In this document: one piece after another, positions 48,201 through 59,060 of the stretch
How the letters are laid out: each line of letters begins with the position of its first letter
Position numbering within the stretch: position 1 is the stretch's first letter
NCBI RefSeq assembly: GCF_014529535.1
Contig: NW_023503493.1
Location: 21,236,001-21,300,000, forward strand
DNA length: 64,000 bases
From: Bradysia coprophila
Taxonomy: Eukaryota; Arthropoda; Insecta; Diptera; Sciaridae
Direction: 5' to 3'
Position numbers and translations under genes: made by a program
Notes under the pieces: model-generated
Database searches by the model: none
The model's input: only the letters and a program-made list of their open reading frames with translations
What the model was told of the DNA's origin: nothing

Positions 48201-51200
48201 TTATTGATGTGATTAACATGATTAACTTGATTAACCAGTGATTAACATGATGATGAATTGGTGATTAAACAGCATTTGACCTAGGGAATCGTTGCAAAAC
48301 TACAAATAAACGTGAAATATAGCGGTTAATCAATGCTAATCACCGATTAACTGTTTGGATTCACAAAACTTATATTTCTATTTAACCATGTTAATCACAA
48401 AATAGTGGTTTCCCCCTCAGCCTTCTATTAGACTTATGCCATAGGCAGCTTCAATGCTAGACAGACCATTGATCAAAAAATGACGTCGCTAATACTGCTC
48501 GGAAAGAAGTAAGAAAACCATTAATGAATATAGCAAAATAAAGAGACCTATACTTTCAACACGCGAAATGATATGTTTTCACTACCATAAAAGATTTCAG
48601 TTTATTAAGGTAGTAAACTTTTCCTCAGTGTGTACAATACCATCACTTTCAAGTTAACTATAGCCCGCTGGGCGGACACGAAATATTTTTTTTAAAGAAA
48701 ATGTATGGACTTTCTGTCACTTCTTTCAGTGAAGTGTTGATAGACAGCCCATATATTTTCTGTCAAAATTTCTTTTCTCCGCAGACTGTATTCTTAGCCT
48801 TACACGGAAAAATGAAACTAGTTTCGGGTAAATCAGTTCTTTGTGGTACATCTTCCAAACGAATATTTGGCATAAATATGTATCATATAACTAAACCAAT
48901 AGATGCTTCACAGAGCAATTTCTAACCAGTTAATTTTAACTAATTTCTGGGTCCCACGTCAAAATGAAAGGAATTGCATACAAATTTTAACTGAACTTAC
49001 TTTCAATGTTTCGTTTGATTGTGACGTTTGATTCAAAATCTTTTACTTCATTATTTTCAACGCTTATAATGGAACACTTGTCAGAAATCAAGAACTTCTT
49101 TGTCGTTGGCATAAACTCAGAAATAAATCGCAGTTCGCCATCAGTGACAAAATTGTAATTTGAAATAGAGAAAATATCTGTGTTGTAAAGTAGACTAGTC
49201 ACAGTACGCTACACGTATATCGTATTCAATTAATGGTCTCCGTCAAGACCCTCATGTAACGAAATTACTATAAATGTAGACTCCTTCTGCTCTGAAAAAC
49301 GTGTAAATGGAACTGTTCGGAATCATCAAAGGTTCACATACTAATTGTTAAACGATCTTTGTTGAAATTATGTTTAAAACAAAAAGTAATGTGCCACATC
49401 ACACAAACCAAACACACAATTTCCTTTCAGCGATTAATTTTGATGATCTATTTCAAATCAAATTTTTATCGACATTAAACCTAACGAAGTACGAGTACAT
49501 AACAGCAATTATGGCTGGCTTATTTATAATTCAAACAACTCTAAACATAACTATTAAATTGAATAGCACATTACCACATCAAATCTGAAATTGGTATGTA
49601 TTTCAACGCATCATAAAGCGAATATCAAACTATTGCATGTATTACACACATGCCGATCATAAGCTATACAACAGTGTAGTAGTGCTGCATGTACGTACAG
49701 TTTATTTTAACTTTTATTCTGAAGAAAGATTTCCAAAAGATCATTACATTAAATTCATGCTTAGTGCAGTGGATTTTCACCATTTCCAACTTCTCACATT
49801 ATAAAATGGAATAAATCTACACACAAAGTTGTACAGAGATCGACTGTGCGCTATCTGTTCTAATGAAACATCTCTACACCAAATACAAGAGTCAAAATAG
49901 TATACGATAATAATTTTTAGTGGAATTGGTTTTTGCGTTACACCAACCGCAAAAAGACATCAACGAAACTCTAAATTGTTTCTTTATCAGAAAAATCTGT
50001 TTAAAATATCAATTTTATAGTTGGTGAGCTGTGAAGAAAAAGAGTAGAGGGAAAAATATTATGAAAGCTCGGTACGAAAATGTTCTTTGATTGGGCAATT
50101 GAATAGGAAAACTTTACGTAAACAAAGCCATAAACATTAAATTTTATCTGTTCGGTTTCATTTTGGTACATCGGCAAAAGAGTTTTAAACTAATTTTTGG
50201 TATTTAATGCTCAGCTCATGCTGTAAAGATATTTCTGAATGGTTTTGTTGACCACGAATTATCATGATACTCAACGGAATGGGCACTTTTCGCATTGGTA
50301 AAGTTGCCTTAAGGTTAGGGAGGTTATTATGAATCATAAAATTTATTTCTTATGGATTTTGAAGCTCCCTTCGTTTTATTTTTATTTTTTTTTGCTTAAA
50401 AAAGAGTGGATGCCAAATCTTTTTCTTTATGTTCAAAAATGGTTGACTTTAAGTAGTCTGAATGGACCATTGATTTACTTTTATATCTTAAACGTATCTA
50501 TATACTAAAACGAAAATAAATTTGGGAAAGTGCTTGTCCAATTGACAAATAGTTTTTTTTTAATAATTTTTATTTGTTTTGATAAGTTATACGCAGGAAG
50601 GACAACTAAACGGATTCGTTGAAGAGAAGAAAAAACCATTTTATAAATTAAATGTTTCGAAAAAGTATTTTTCGCTCGAAGTCAACAACTTACGAAAATA
50701 CGAAAATTGCATAAATGGCACTGGCGACGATAATATGTATGCATAGCTGTGCCATAAACACTGAAAGAGTCAGATGGTTATTGCAACACATTGACTTTTT
50801 CGACAGAAGACACATACAATATCTCAAAATTTGTTTACCCAAAAACCTTTGACGAATATCTTCATGTACATAAGAAAAAGCGTTGAGCGTTTAGTTTCAC
50901 CGAAACTTTGAAACGAAAATAAATATTTTTTTTTCGGTTAGGGGAGAATGAGTATGACGATTGTCTACATTTTACGATCAAACATAAACTTGCGAAAACA
51001 GCTTAATATTATCTGTGAATCCATCAAAAGATATGGCTGACATAAAACACACAGCTAGCCTCTTTGCAGAACTTATTATCAAGGTATAACGCAAAAAATT
51101 GACTTCATCTGCCAAAACCGAAAAATTGAATTTTTATTATTCACTTTATTTGCTGCAAACAAATGCTGAAAATCAGTGTTTTTATATGAAAGCATGACCT

Positions 51201-52470
51201 TTATCCCTTTAATTTTATTGGAATTAATTAACAAGAAAAAATGTAAAAGATGAAAAAAAAATGTGGAAAATGTGTGAAGCGTATAATATGTTATGTATAC
51301 CTCCCCTGATTGCTTCTACCCACACATTTCTCATTATGATGTTTTGAATTGATGATAATAAGCCACAAGACCATTTTCATTTTTTTATATCTTTATACCG
51401 CGTCGTCTATATTGCTTCGTTTCAGCTAATAACGATAAACGAAAAATGGAATATAAAGCGCGAACAGTTGTGCTTTTGCTTATATTATTAAAAGAAATAT
51501 CCCAAATAGAAAAAGCAGATTAAATTTGTGGCTTTCAAGTTGTCGCTGTGAATTGAAATTTTATTGGAAAAACAAACACATTGCATCGTCCGTCCGTATC
51601 ATAACATTCGAAGCATGATAAGTAGACGAACTAAATGTTTGAACTGTATGCCAGTTATAATTTGGTTGCAAGGTTGCAGCTTTGTTCGTTGTGCAAAAAA
51701 ACAAAGTCGAAATAAACAAGACGCGAAAAGTTTCGATAACTTCTTCCTCTTTTGTTGAAGAATAATCGGACTTTTCAAAGCAAACAGCGGCAACGTTTTC
51801 TCCGGAAAGAGATGAACGATTAAAAATATTGTTTTAATAAATGCGAGAACTACTAGCGATCTTTTGCGAAGTTTATTAATTAAATGTATTCGAAATTTGC
51901 AACTGGCATCATTTTGTCCTTCAGCTTAACCAACAAGCTAGGACCTTTTTCTATGTACGTGTTTAGACGGTAACTAAAAATGTGAGCTTTTCTCTCTCAA
52001 TGTACTCAATTTTTTAATAATTTTCTGTAATTTTTCGTGGAATAGATGGTTCAGTAAATAAATTTTCTTTCTAAAAGCGTACAAGCCCCCAACGCATGCA
52101 ATACTCACAATTTAACTATCTCCGCCGGTAAATCCAATGGAATCTCTTCAAAGCCAACACTGCGGCAGGACAGTGCCAGTTCTTCAACCCCACCCGAACA
52201 TTGACATCCTCGTCTCTCCCACGTCGAGCAAATATTTCTGGCAAATGATCCATACGATCCATATTGCTTCAATGCCTGATCGTACAATTCCCTGGCCTCT
52301 TGTTCCGAATTCACCGATGATGGTATGACAACCGATTCACGGATGACTACATCATCTGAGATTGCTGACGGTATGGTTGTCGACACACAGTAAACCAAAT
52401 AAATATGCAACACGAAAACTAGGACTGAAAGTCCTTGCGTTGAAATATTTTTCGTAGCACAATATGCCAT
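36249..52470 (-). CDS. rk: Rickets (LGR2), bursicon receptor, type-B leucine-rich-repeat GPCR
   Basis: Plasma-membrane receptor; in insects it binds the bursicon heterodimer and signals through cAMP to tan cuticle and expand wings. Exons (minus strand): 52470-52109, 47621-47550, 44618-44475, 44127-43981, 42114-42043, 41924-41853, 41698-41630, 41563-41426, 41333-41193, 39781-39716, 39626-39483, 39405-39334, 39264-39138, 39073-38905, 38840-38767, 38706-37981, 37832-36977, 36535-36249. The sum is 3738 nt, 1245 aa. A signal peptide (about 1-30) precedes a Cys-rich cap (CSTWERRGCQCSGG) and about 17 LRRs to residue 542. The hinge has YAYHCCPF, acidic Tyr-rich AYVEEYFEEE and QCLPMPGPFLPCQD. Seven helices follow, with ERN at TM3 and NPFLY in TM7. 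The LRR number and the hinge separate it from the shorter type-A Lgr1. LRR exons are 66-147 nt and all join in phase 2. The last exon was chosen by splice and frame agreement and is the least certain. Introns 1 and 2 are 4.5 and 2.9 kb. Confidence 0.94.
40872..40894. repeat. imperfect hairpin in rk intron, related to 342-364
   Basis: ACTATTGGCACA is followed by TTG and then TGCCAGT, an imperfect copy of the hairpin word near the left end of the window. It lies in the rk intron between exons 41193-41333 and 39716-39781. That 1.4 kb intron otherwise shows no feature. Confidence 0.4.
45440..45660. repeat. diverged copy of the 18.1-20.2 kb fold-back element in an rk intron
   Basis: The block GCTAGCCTCGATGAACTTTG, CTACTGGTAG-like and CATGCCAAGATTGATCC, followed by ATCGAGGTCGCTCTACTCGTAGA, parallels 18620-18810 (GCTACCCTCGGTAAACTTTG, TTTCTGGTAG, CATGCTTGATCCTG, GTCGAGGTCGTTCTACTCAC). 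The order is the same and divergence is strong, so it is an old insertion of the same family in the 2.9 kb intron 44619-47549. The rest of that intron holds nothing recognised. Confidence 0.6.
48180..48418. mobile_element. 239-bp MITE with 9-bp target duplication (Mutator-like) in rk intron 1
   Basis: The left end (C)GAGGGGGAAACTACT and the right end, whose complement reads GAGGGGGAAACCACTATT, form imperfect inverted repeats of about 40 bases. These extend to GTGATTAACATG on both arms. The sequence AGCCTTCTA flanks it at 48171-48179 and 48419-48427. A 9-bp duplication with G-rich termini fits Mutator-like (MULE) elements. The interior repeats GTTAATCA-type words and has no ORF. The rest of intron 1 (47622-52108) is AT-rich with no recognised gene. 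Confidence 0.8.
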
Positions 52471-53497
52471 ACCAATTGCATTGAGTCAATGCATTTTAGT
52501 GCACTTAATACAACATTTTTTAAATTTGTGGCACTGCTTTGTTTAATTACACATTCAGTTAATTAACATTTGAATTTTTTCAATATGATGCACATTCATT
52601 GATAGCACTTGTGATGGTATAACACTTGTGCAGAATAATCGCGAAATGTTTGCATGATTTTACGCACCTAGTTCTGCTATGATGATTGGGCGATTCTTTT
52701 TTTTTTTGTTCGATTCAATAATTTCAATTAGTTAGTTGTGCATTATTGTGAGTATCCCAATTTGATAATATTCAAAACGAAAATTAATTGCTAAACAAAA
52801 GGAACACTCAATTTGTTTTCATATAAAACGATTTATTTTCATTGCTTTTCCATTAAAGCGATCATAATAAATTGACTTCATAATAACACAATATTGGTAA
52901 ATTAGCGGCATATTTGGTTTGAGATACGCGTAACGGCAACGGTAATAAATTGAAATAAATATAAATATAATAAATAAATGTTTCTTTAATTAGTAAACGT
53001 TTTTTTGTATAACTTTGTTATTGGATGTCAATTTTAATAGCTTTTGCATTTTGAGATTTTGAGTTAATTATATCAAGCACGAATTATATATACTCAAGTT
53101 TTCCTTATACGCAGCTCATTTTTGTTTTAAATTACCAAGTATATATCGCCATACGCCAGTCGTAGACGTTGGATTTCTTTTTTCTGAATTATTTGTTTCC
53201 AACACTGTAAAGAAAAGGAAAATTAATTACATTTCATTTTTGTTTAGCTACAAAATTTATTGATGCAGTGAATTGATTATCACTTTTTTTATATTAAATA
53301 CAAAAATTAAACATTCATGAGCTTATTGGATTAACGGCCGCGTTTTTGTGGGCTCACTTTTGCATTTTATATATGAAATGTTAAAAATGATAGACGACCG
53401 AAATATCTGAATATAATTGAATCGGATTAACTGTACAAAAAGCTAACGCAAATTTGAATCGGGGTAAATTCAGACTTCTCATTGGTATAATAGTATA
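52471..53497. promoter_or_regulatory. upstream flank of rk
   Basis: This is the 5' flank of rk, read on the minus strand. It must contain the rk promoter or a link to an upstream non-coding exon. It is AT-rich with T-runs; no core promoter element was identified with confidence and there is no other gene. Confidence 0.35.
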
Positions 53498-53683
53498 TTA
53501 CATTGGATGCTGCGAAAGTATTTCATAAGGTAACAATTGTGTGATAAAATCAAACTCAAAAGCGTGTTTTGTGAGCAACAAGGTTCGGAAATTGTCTTTC
53601 CGACAAGTAAGTTGCTCGAAAACACAAGAGTCAGTTTGTATTACAAAGGGCGTTCTCACGATTCTTACACGTAATAGTAGATT
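53498..53683. repeat. diverged partial copy of the adjacent TA-flanked MITE
   Basis: It begins ACATTGGATGCTGCGAAAGT, like the next element (ACATTGGATGCTGCGGAGGT at 53684). It also has its own internal inverted words (GTTTTGTGAGCAAC and GTTGCTCGAAAACAC). The right terminus is not preserved. It is an older, diverged copy lying immediately beside the intact one. Confidence 0.65.
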
Positions 53684-53934
53684 ACATTGGATGCTGCGGA
53701 GGTAGTTCGTTACATGAGGGAACAATTTTGTGATACGAGCCGAACTCACAAGTATGGTTTTAAGCAACTCGCTTTGGAAACGGTTATTTTGACAAGTGTA
53801 GAGTTTGCATATCCGAGCCGAAGGCGAGTCAAAATAACCGTTTCCAAAGCGAGTTGCTTAAAACCACACGAGTGAGTTCGCGAGTTCACAAAATTGATTC
53901 CAAGTGTAATGAACTACCAAGCAGCATCCAATGT
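53684..53934. mobile_element. 251-bp MITE, long inverted repeats, TA at both ends
   Basis: The ACATTGGATGCTGC end is matched by GCAGCATCCAATGT at 53934. The arms remain paired inward through TAAGCAACTCGCTTTGGAAA and CGGTTATTTTGAC to a loop of about 30 bases. TA flanks both sides (TACATTGG ... CCAATGTA), as expected for Tc1/mariner-type insertion. No ORF of note is present. Confidence 0.8.
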
Positions 53935-53940
53935 ATGCTG

Positions 53941-54842
53941 TTTTATTGCCTATTCACCCGGAATATTGTTGTTACGAGTACATTTTTCCACCCAAGGACC
54001 TGACAGTTCAAAACCAAAAGTGTTCAAGAAGACTCTTCTTCTTGAATACCAAAAGATTATTCTAAATTAATGAATAATTTCACAACATATATGTCGCGCT
54101 ATTTCATTCACTACCAGACTAATCATAAACATAAAAAATACCGATATCACAAAACTTACAAAACAATCTGTTGTTGCATTGATACGTTTATAAACGAATC
54201 TAGTCTGCTCTTGAAATCGGCTCACACTTCTTCATAACATTAATCCCGAAAGCATCACTGGCAACACTACTGTTTTGATGACATGTCGACAAACTACTTC
54301 GACTGTTTTGTTTTTGTGAAGTGCTAGATTCATATTTTGCGTAATATTTGTCGATTTTGGTTACAATAAATTTTGCTGTGAAGTGAAGTGAATACATAAT
54401 AAAGACAAAAGTTCTGATTGTTTTTGGAAATAAGTGAAAAATGCAAAAATTAAAATTGTTTGGCCATAAGTGTTTGTCGAGGTTGAAATTATGGCTATAG
54501 ACAAAATGGACGTCACTTATTTTTGTGTTTTTTTTTAGAGTTTTTAATGAATTTGCTTAGATTGGTGACAAAGTGACAAAGCTTGTGATATTAAAACTAA
54601 AATAACATCGCGAGTCATTATTTCGATTTCAGTGCTAAAGATATGTCATGTGATATATTTTTGCTGATAAGTAATGAAATTCTGCTGAATATGTAATGAA
54701 AATCTCCTGATATGTAATGAATTTTCATATGACTATTCCTTCACTTGTGATGTAATGAAAAAGTTCCCACATGTAACGACCGCTTTCCGCGGGTGGGAAA
54801 TGTACGTGTAACAACAATATTCCGGGTGGATAGGCAATAAAA
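53941..54842. mobile_element. 902-bp element with ~53-bp terminal inverted repeats
   Basis: The left terminus TTTTATTGCCTATTCACCCG and the right terminus CGGGTGGATAGGCAATAAAA pair. The match runs on through GAATATTGTTGTTAC and GTACATTT to CCACCC. The element starts only six bases after the preceding MITE. The interior carries no recognisable transposase. Its right half contains repeated ATGTAATGAA words (54680-54770). The superfamily is not assigned; no clear target duplication was seen. Confidence 0.8.
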
Positions 54843-55544
54843 TATTTAAAAGGGCTCAAGAAATTCCCCAAATTTACTAAATGAACTAAACTAAAGTTTA
54901 AATAAAAATTCTGATTTGTTGCCTGCCCACGCGGAAATTGACTATTACAAATGAATTCACGTAAAATGAACCAAAAATATTCTTCATGTAATGGGTTCAT
55001 TTTAGCAGCGACTAATTGCTATGTAATGCTCAACTTTCGCATGTGGCAGACAATAAAATAAATTTATTGTTGGATTTTAAGTTTTTTTTTTATACGACCA
55101 CATAAGACTAAGTGAAAATGATTTTTGTTGTAATTGAGCTTCATTCATAGTTTGCGACATACCTAGATATAATAGTTCGATTTAGAAGTTTCATTGTCAA
55201 AATTAAATAAGTTTTCCACTGTAATTTGTAAAAAAAGTAAAGCTTGCCGTTTATAATAGTAATTTATGCAACCGAGTTGCAAAGCACTTTATTAGGCTGT
55301 AGATGTGTAAGTGTGTGTAAGTACATCGTGAGCCTAATAGAACACTTTGCATCGAGTTGTATACAACGTTTTATGTCACAGAGGCATCTGAAGTTTGCAA
55401 ATTTTGCACATTATGATACTGAGTGGCATAAAAGGTTAATTCTTATCACAAATGTAATTAATATTTTCATGTGTCGGGGCCGAAAATGAGGGAGTTTCGA
55501 TATTTTTCTCAGGTTTTCGACCCCTTACATGAAAAATTTTTTGA

Positions 55545-55627
55545 GTATCTGTTTTGGGCGATTGTTTTTAGGCTCTTTCGCATGTAACAAGCGAAATTGC
55601 CTAAAAACAATCGTCCAAAACAGATAC
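55545..55627. repeat. 83-bp hairpin with 29-bp stem
   Basis: GTATCTGTTTTGGGCGATTG (from 55545) pairs with CAATCGTCCAAAACAGATAC (to 55627). The stem continues through TTTTTAGGC and has one mismatch around a 25-base loop. The surrounding 54843-55544 and 55628-57840 hold no recognised gene, only AT-rich DNA. Confidence 0.75.
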
Positions 55628-57839
55628 ACAAATAACTATTACAAATCTCATAAGAATTCTGTTCCCATAAATCCTTTGTTTTTGTTCGTATAAAAGGCAT
55701 AATTTATAGCTTTCTAAGAATTTTTTTTCTCAGTGACCCCATTTGATATTTAACAAGAGCAAGCTAAGCTGCAAATTAAATAACAAAGTTTGCAATTAAA
55801 CCATTTAACTTTTCAGAGTTTAGAATCCAATTCTATGGAGAAAATTTGTGTTAGTGGTTTCTCTTTTAATTAACAGAAACAAATGAACAAACCAAAAAAA
55901 ATTCAACAGAAAAATGACTAATTCGTTGACAGGCTATTGTGTCTCTATTATGGGAAATGGAAACTTTCCTAAACAACAGAAAGTCGTAAACAATTTAAGG
56001 CATCTGAAAATAAGTGAAGAAAATCAATTTCAATTACGTGCTAGGCAAAAGAGAGCGAAAAGATTGTAAGATTATACCTTTTTATAGAGATAAAAAGGTC
56101 ACATGGACGACAAAGTATTTAGCTTCCACTATTTCCACTAACATTCCGATTATTTTTTATTCCCTATGCATACGAAAAAAGAGTTTTTCGTATAAAATTG
56201 ACTTTCTCGGCGATTAATTTATTTATTTTTGTTTAAGCGTGACAAAAATTTTCTTTCCTTGACACTTTTCTTAACGCTGAAAAATTGTCAGATTAAGAGA
56301 AAAATTGTGAGTTATCTCTTTCATTATAATAATATATTCGGCATGCGTTAACTCGCCACATATGGCACAGTGTTAAACCATGCAAATGATTATTTCACCC
56401 CCCAAATGCGTGTATGACAGGAAGGTTGCTAAATATATTTGTTATTATCCCATTACCCATTATTATGAATAAGATTTTAACACTAAAGCTGAAAACATTA
56501 ATGTCGATTTAATGGTGACAACGGTTACAGAATTGTTAGTTCTCAAACGATCTAGCAAAATATGAAATCGAAAAATGTTTCGTCATTTTGATACGATAAG
56601 ATTGTGCTACACAATAAATCAAAATAATTTACATTCGAACATCCAAACAAAATCTGTTAGCGTATTCGCATACGTTATGGCATTAAGCATGTAAAAATGA
56701 GAAAATACGATTTGTATTTTCAAAAGAAAATTCCCTGGCGTGAAAATAACGAGGTGGCGATATATATACAATACAAAATCAACGGCACATTACGCAGATT
56801 TTTTTCTATATACACAATGGTCACACCTTGCATAATTGAAGTCATATGTTACGCTATGAAAATGTGATTCGCCGACGTTAATTTGCGACTCGGAGCTTCT
56901 GTTTTGTTTTTGTTTTCACATAGAATGATGTCATAAAGGAATGCATAGTGCAATAAATTGAATTTATTGTTCCTTTTACACATAAAATCATAAAACAGTT
57001 GTTTATTATTATTTCGAGAAGGTGATGCGGTTTTTCAGTGAACGGTACGGGTGGCAATATTTTGTTTTATTTAAGCTTTATATCTCTATCTGTGCACGAT
57101 CTTTTTTTTATTCATTTCAACATGGGTGTAAGATTGTACGGTTGTACAAGAAAAGAATTCACAGAGAATAATAACTGATACCAGACTGTTGTTTACATCA
57201 CGCAATATAGAGAATTTTTTTTAATGAAAAAGAAAATTTCTTCACGTTTTTGTCGAGTGAAATGGAGCAATGTGGAACATAAAACGAACTGTTTACCCAA
57301 AGAGAGTTGAGATCAGGGTGCCAGTGTGTTGTGTATTTGTCGAACAGATCGCAGATTTAGTATGGAGAATTTTGTAACATTTTGTCCAAAAATTACTCAG
57401 AAAATCGTCAAGGCTCTCAACACCTCTGTCAATCTTTTTACTGAACTTTTTACAGACAGCGATGATGGTGTTGATAGTCTGGAATATTTTAATAGGAACG
57501 TTTACTATCAAAAACTCGGTGAGCTATGCTCCTCTTCTTACACTCATTCGATCCTGAACTATTAAGAAGATGCTATAGAATGACTTAGAGTTGGTTATGA
57601 AGTGAAACGTATGATTTTTGATGAGGAGCCGAAAGATTTTTTTGATTGTAAACGTTCTCGCAAAAATCACATTTCGAACTAAAGTTGACATAACTGGGAC
57701 GAAAAAGTTTGAGAAATTGTTTTCGTTTTGAGGTATACCTTGTGAGATAATGTTACGTTGTTGGTCTGCCAGGGAGTGCACAAAATTCACTCAGTTTTTT
57801 AACGTTGCAGATTGGCAACGGACCATTTAAGTATAATAT

Positions 57840-59060
57840 GACATGTACCTTCAGACAAACGGCACAAACAAGAACTCTCACTGGAGCCTATACATGAGAC
57901 TCCGTTATGGAGAAGGTGATCTTGATGAAATCAAGTTCTAAGCAGAGATAGCCTTTTTCGTCTTTTAGGAGCTCTAAGAACTGCTAGTCGGTGGCAAACA
58001 GTCCGTAGAGGTCTTCTAAATGTGCCATCGATACAGGAGACTTGTACAACTGAACAACAAGTGTGTACATCGTCAGGATATTGGGACGTAGGTCCGAAAT
58101 GACATCAAAATAAAACTCTTCTGAGGGAATAATTGATCATCTCATTCTCACAAGCAAAGCAAAACGAATCACTCCAGGCGAGCAAACTGATCCCTATGAT
58201 TAGGTACCAAAATGATAGCTAATCCTTAGGGCAGAAAGCAAAGAGTGACTGGCGTCAACCTCGTTTCACTAGACTGTAAATTCTAGAAAGCCACTGGGAG
58301 GACAGCTGTGTCTCACCCCTTAGACCTTACACTAATGACATCGAGTAAGGCAACATTGTCGCCCGAATCACAGTCCTTGTCATTGGGATTGATAAAGCCT
58401 GTGATTTACATTCCGCTCGATATTGACCTGGTCCAGTCTCATATTTTATAAGACCAGCCCGTTCGAACGTAAACTTTCTCTGCAGTGGGCCAATATGAAA
58501 GCCGAGCCAGACAGAAGCGTCACTCAGCAGCGCGCCACCAAAAGGTCAACCGCCAAACTTTACCACTATTTAGCCCAAAAGCCCTTACTTCCAAATTAGA
58601 CTGACGGACGAGCCACCTTTGAGACGAGGACCTTCGGTGCAAAAAGCGAAATGACAGCGTGTCCAGACGATGGCACACCACTGAATAGCACAACGACCCG
58701 ACACGGCGACCATATCGTCCCTTTGCACAACATGGAATACATTCCTCGAATATTAATACAGAGAGATGTACCCTCATCGAGTGTACGTTGTCTTTGCGAG
58801 GAATCAAAATAAAAGCCGGTAAAAACTAGCATCTCTCAGCGGCATAACACCACCAATCCATCCGTCGACCTTGTCCACTCTAAAGCCCGAAAGCCTAAGC
58901 TCTACGAATAGTCCGGATCATTTTTCTCATATAGAAACAAAATAGGACCCAGCCACATCAGTGAGTAAACTTTTAGACCATGAACCAGCCGAGAGCTAAA
59001 GCTGGCGAGTGAGGCAAAGCAACTAAGAGTAAGTTTTTAGAAGTTTTGACGACTCCTCAC
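57840..59060. other. GC-richer island of unknown origin
   Basis: Base composition rises from roughly 30% GC in the surroundings to near or above half in places (for example around 58500-58560). Two internal blocks resemble each other: one near 58530-58600 (CCACTATTTAGCCCAAAAGC) and one near 58845-58920 (CCACTCTAAAGCCCGAAAGC). Frames on both strands are interrupted and I recognise no domain. It may be a decayed retroelement or other inserted DNA. Confidence 0.5.

Noticed and set aside
36249..52470. Identification of the LGR as type-A Lgr1
   Set aside because: About 17 LRRs and the NNPKLREFPAPDTFPRIQ-HCC hinge arrangement match type-B receptors (rickets, LGR4/5/6); type A has about nine repeats.
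57326..57565. 79-codon frame beginning MLCICRTDRR as a small gene
   Set aside because: No known domain or splice support; the acidic stretch alone is not enough evidence.
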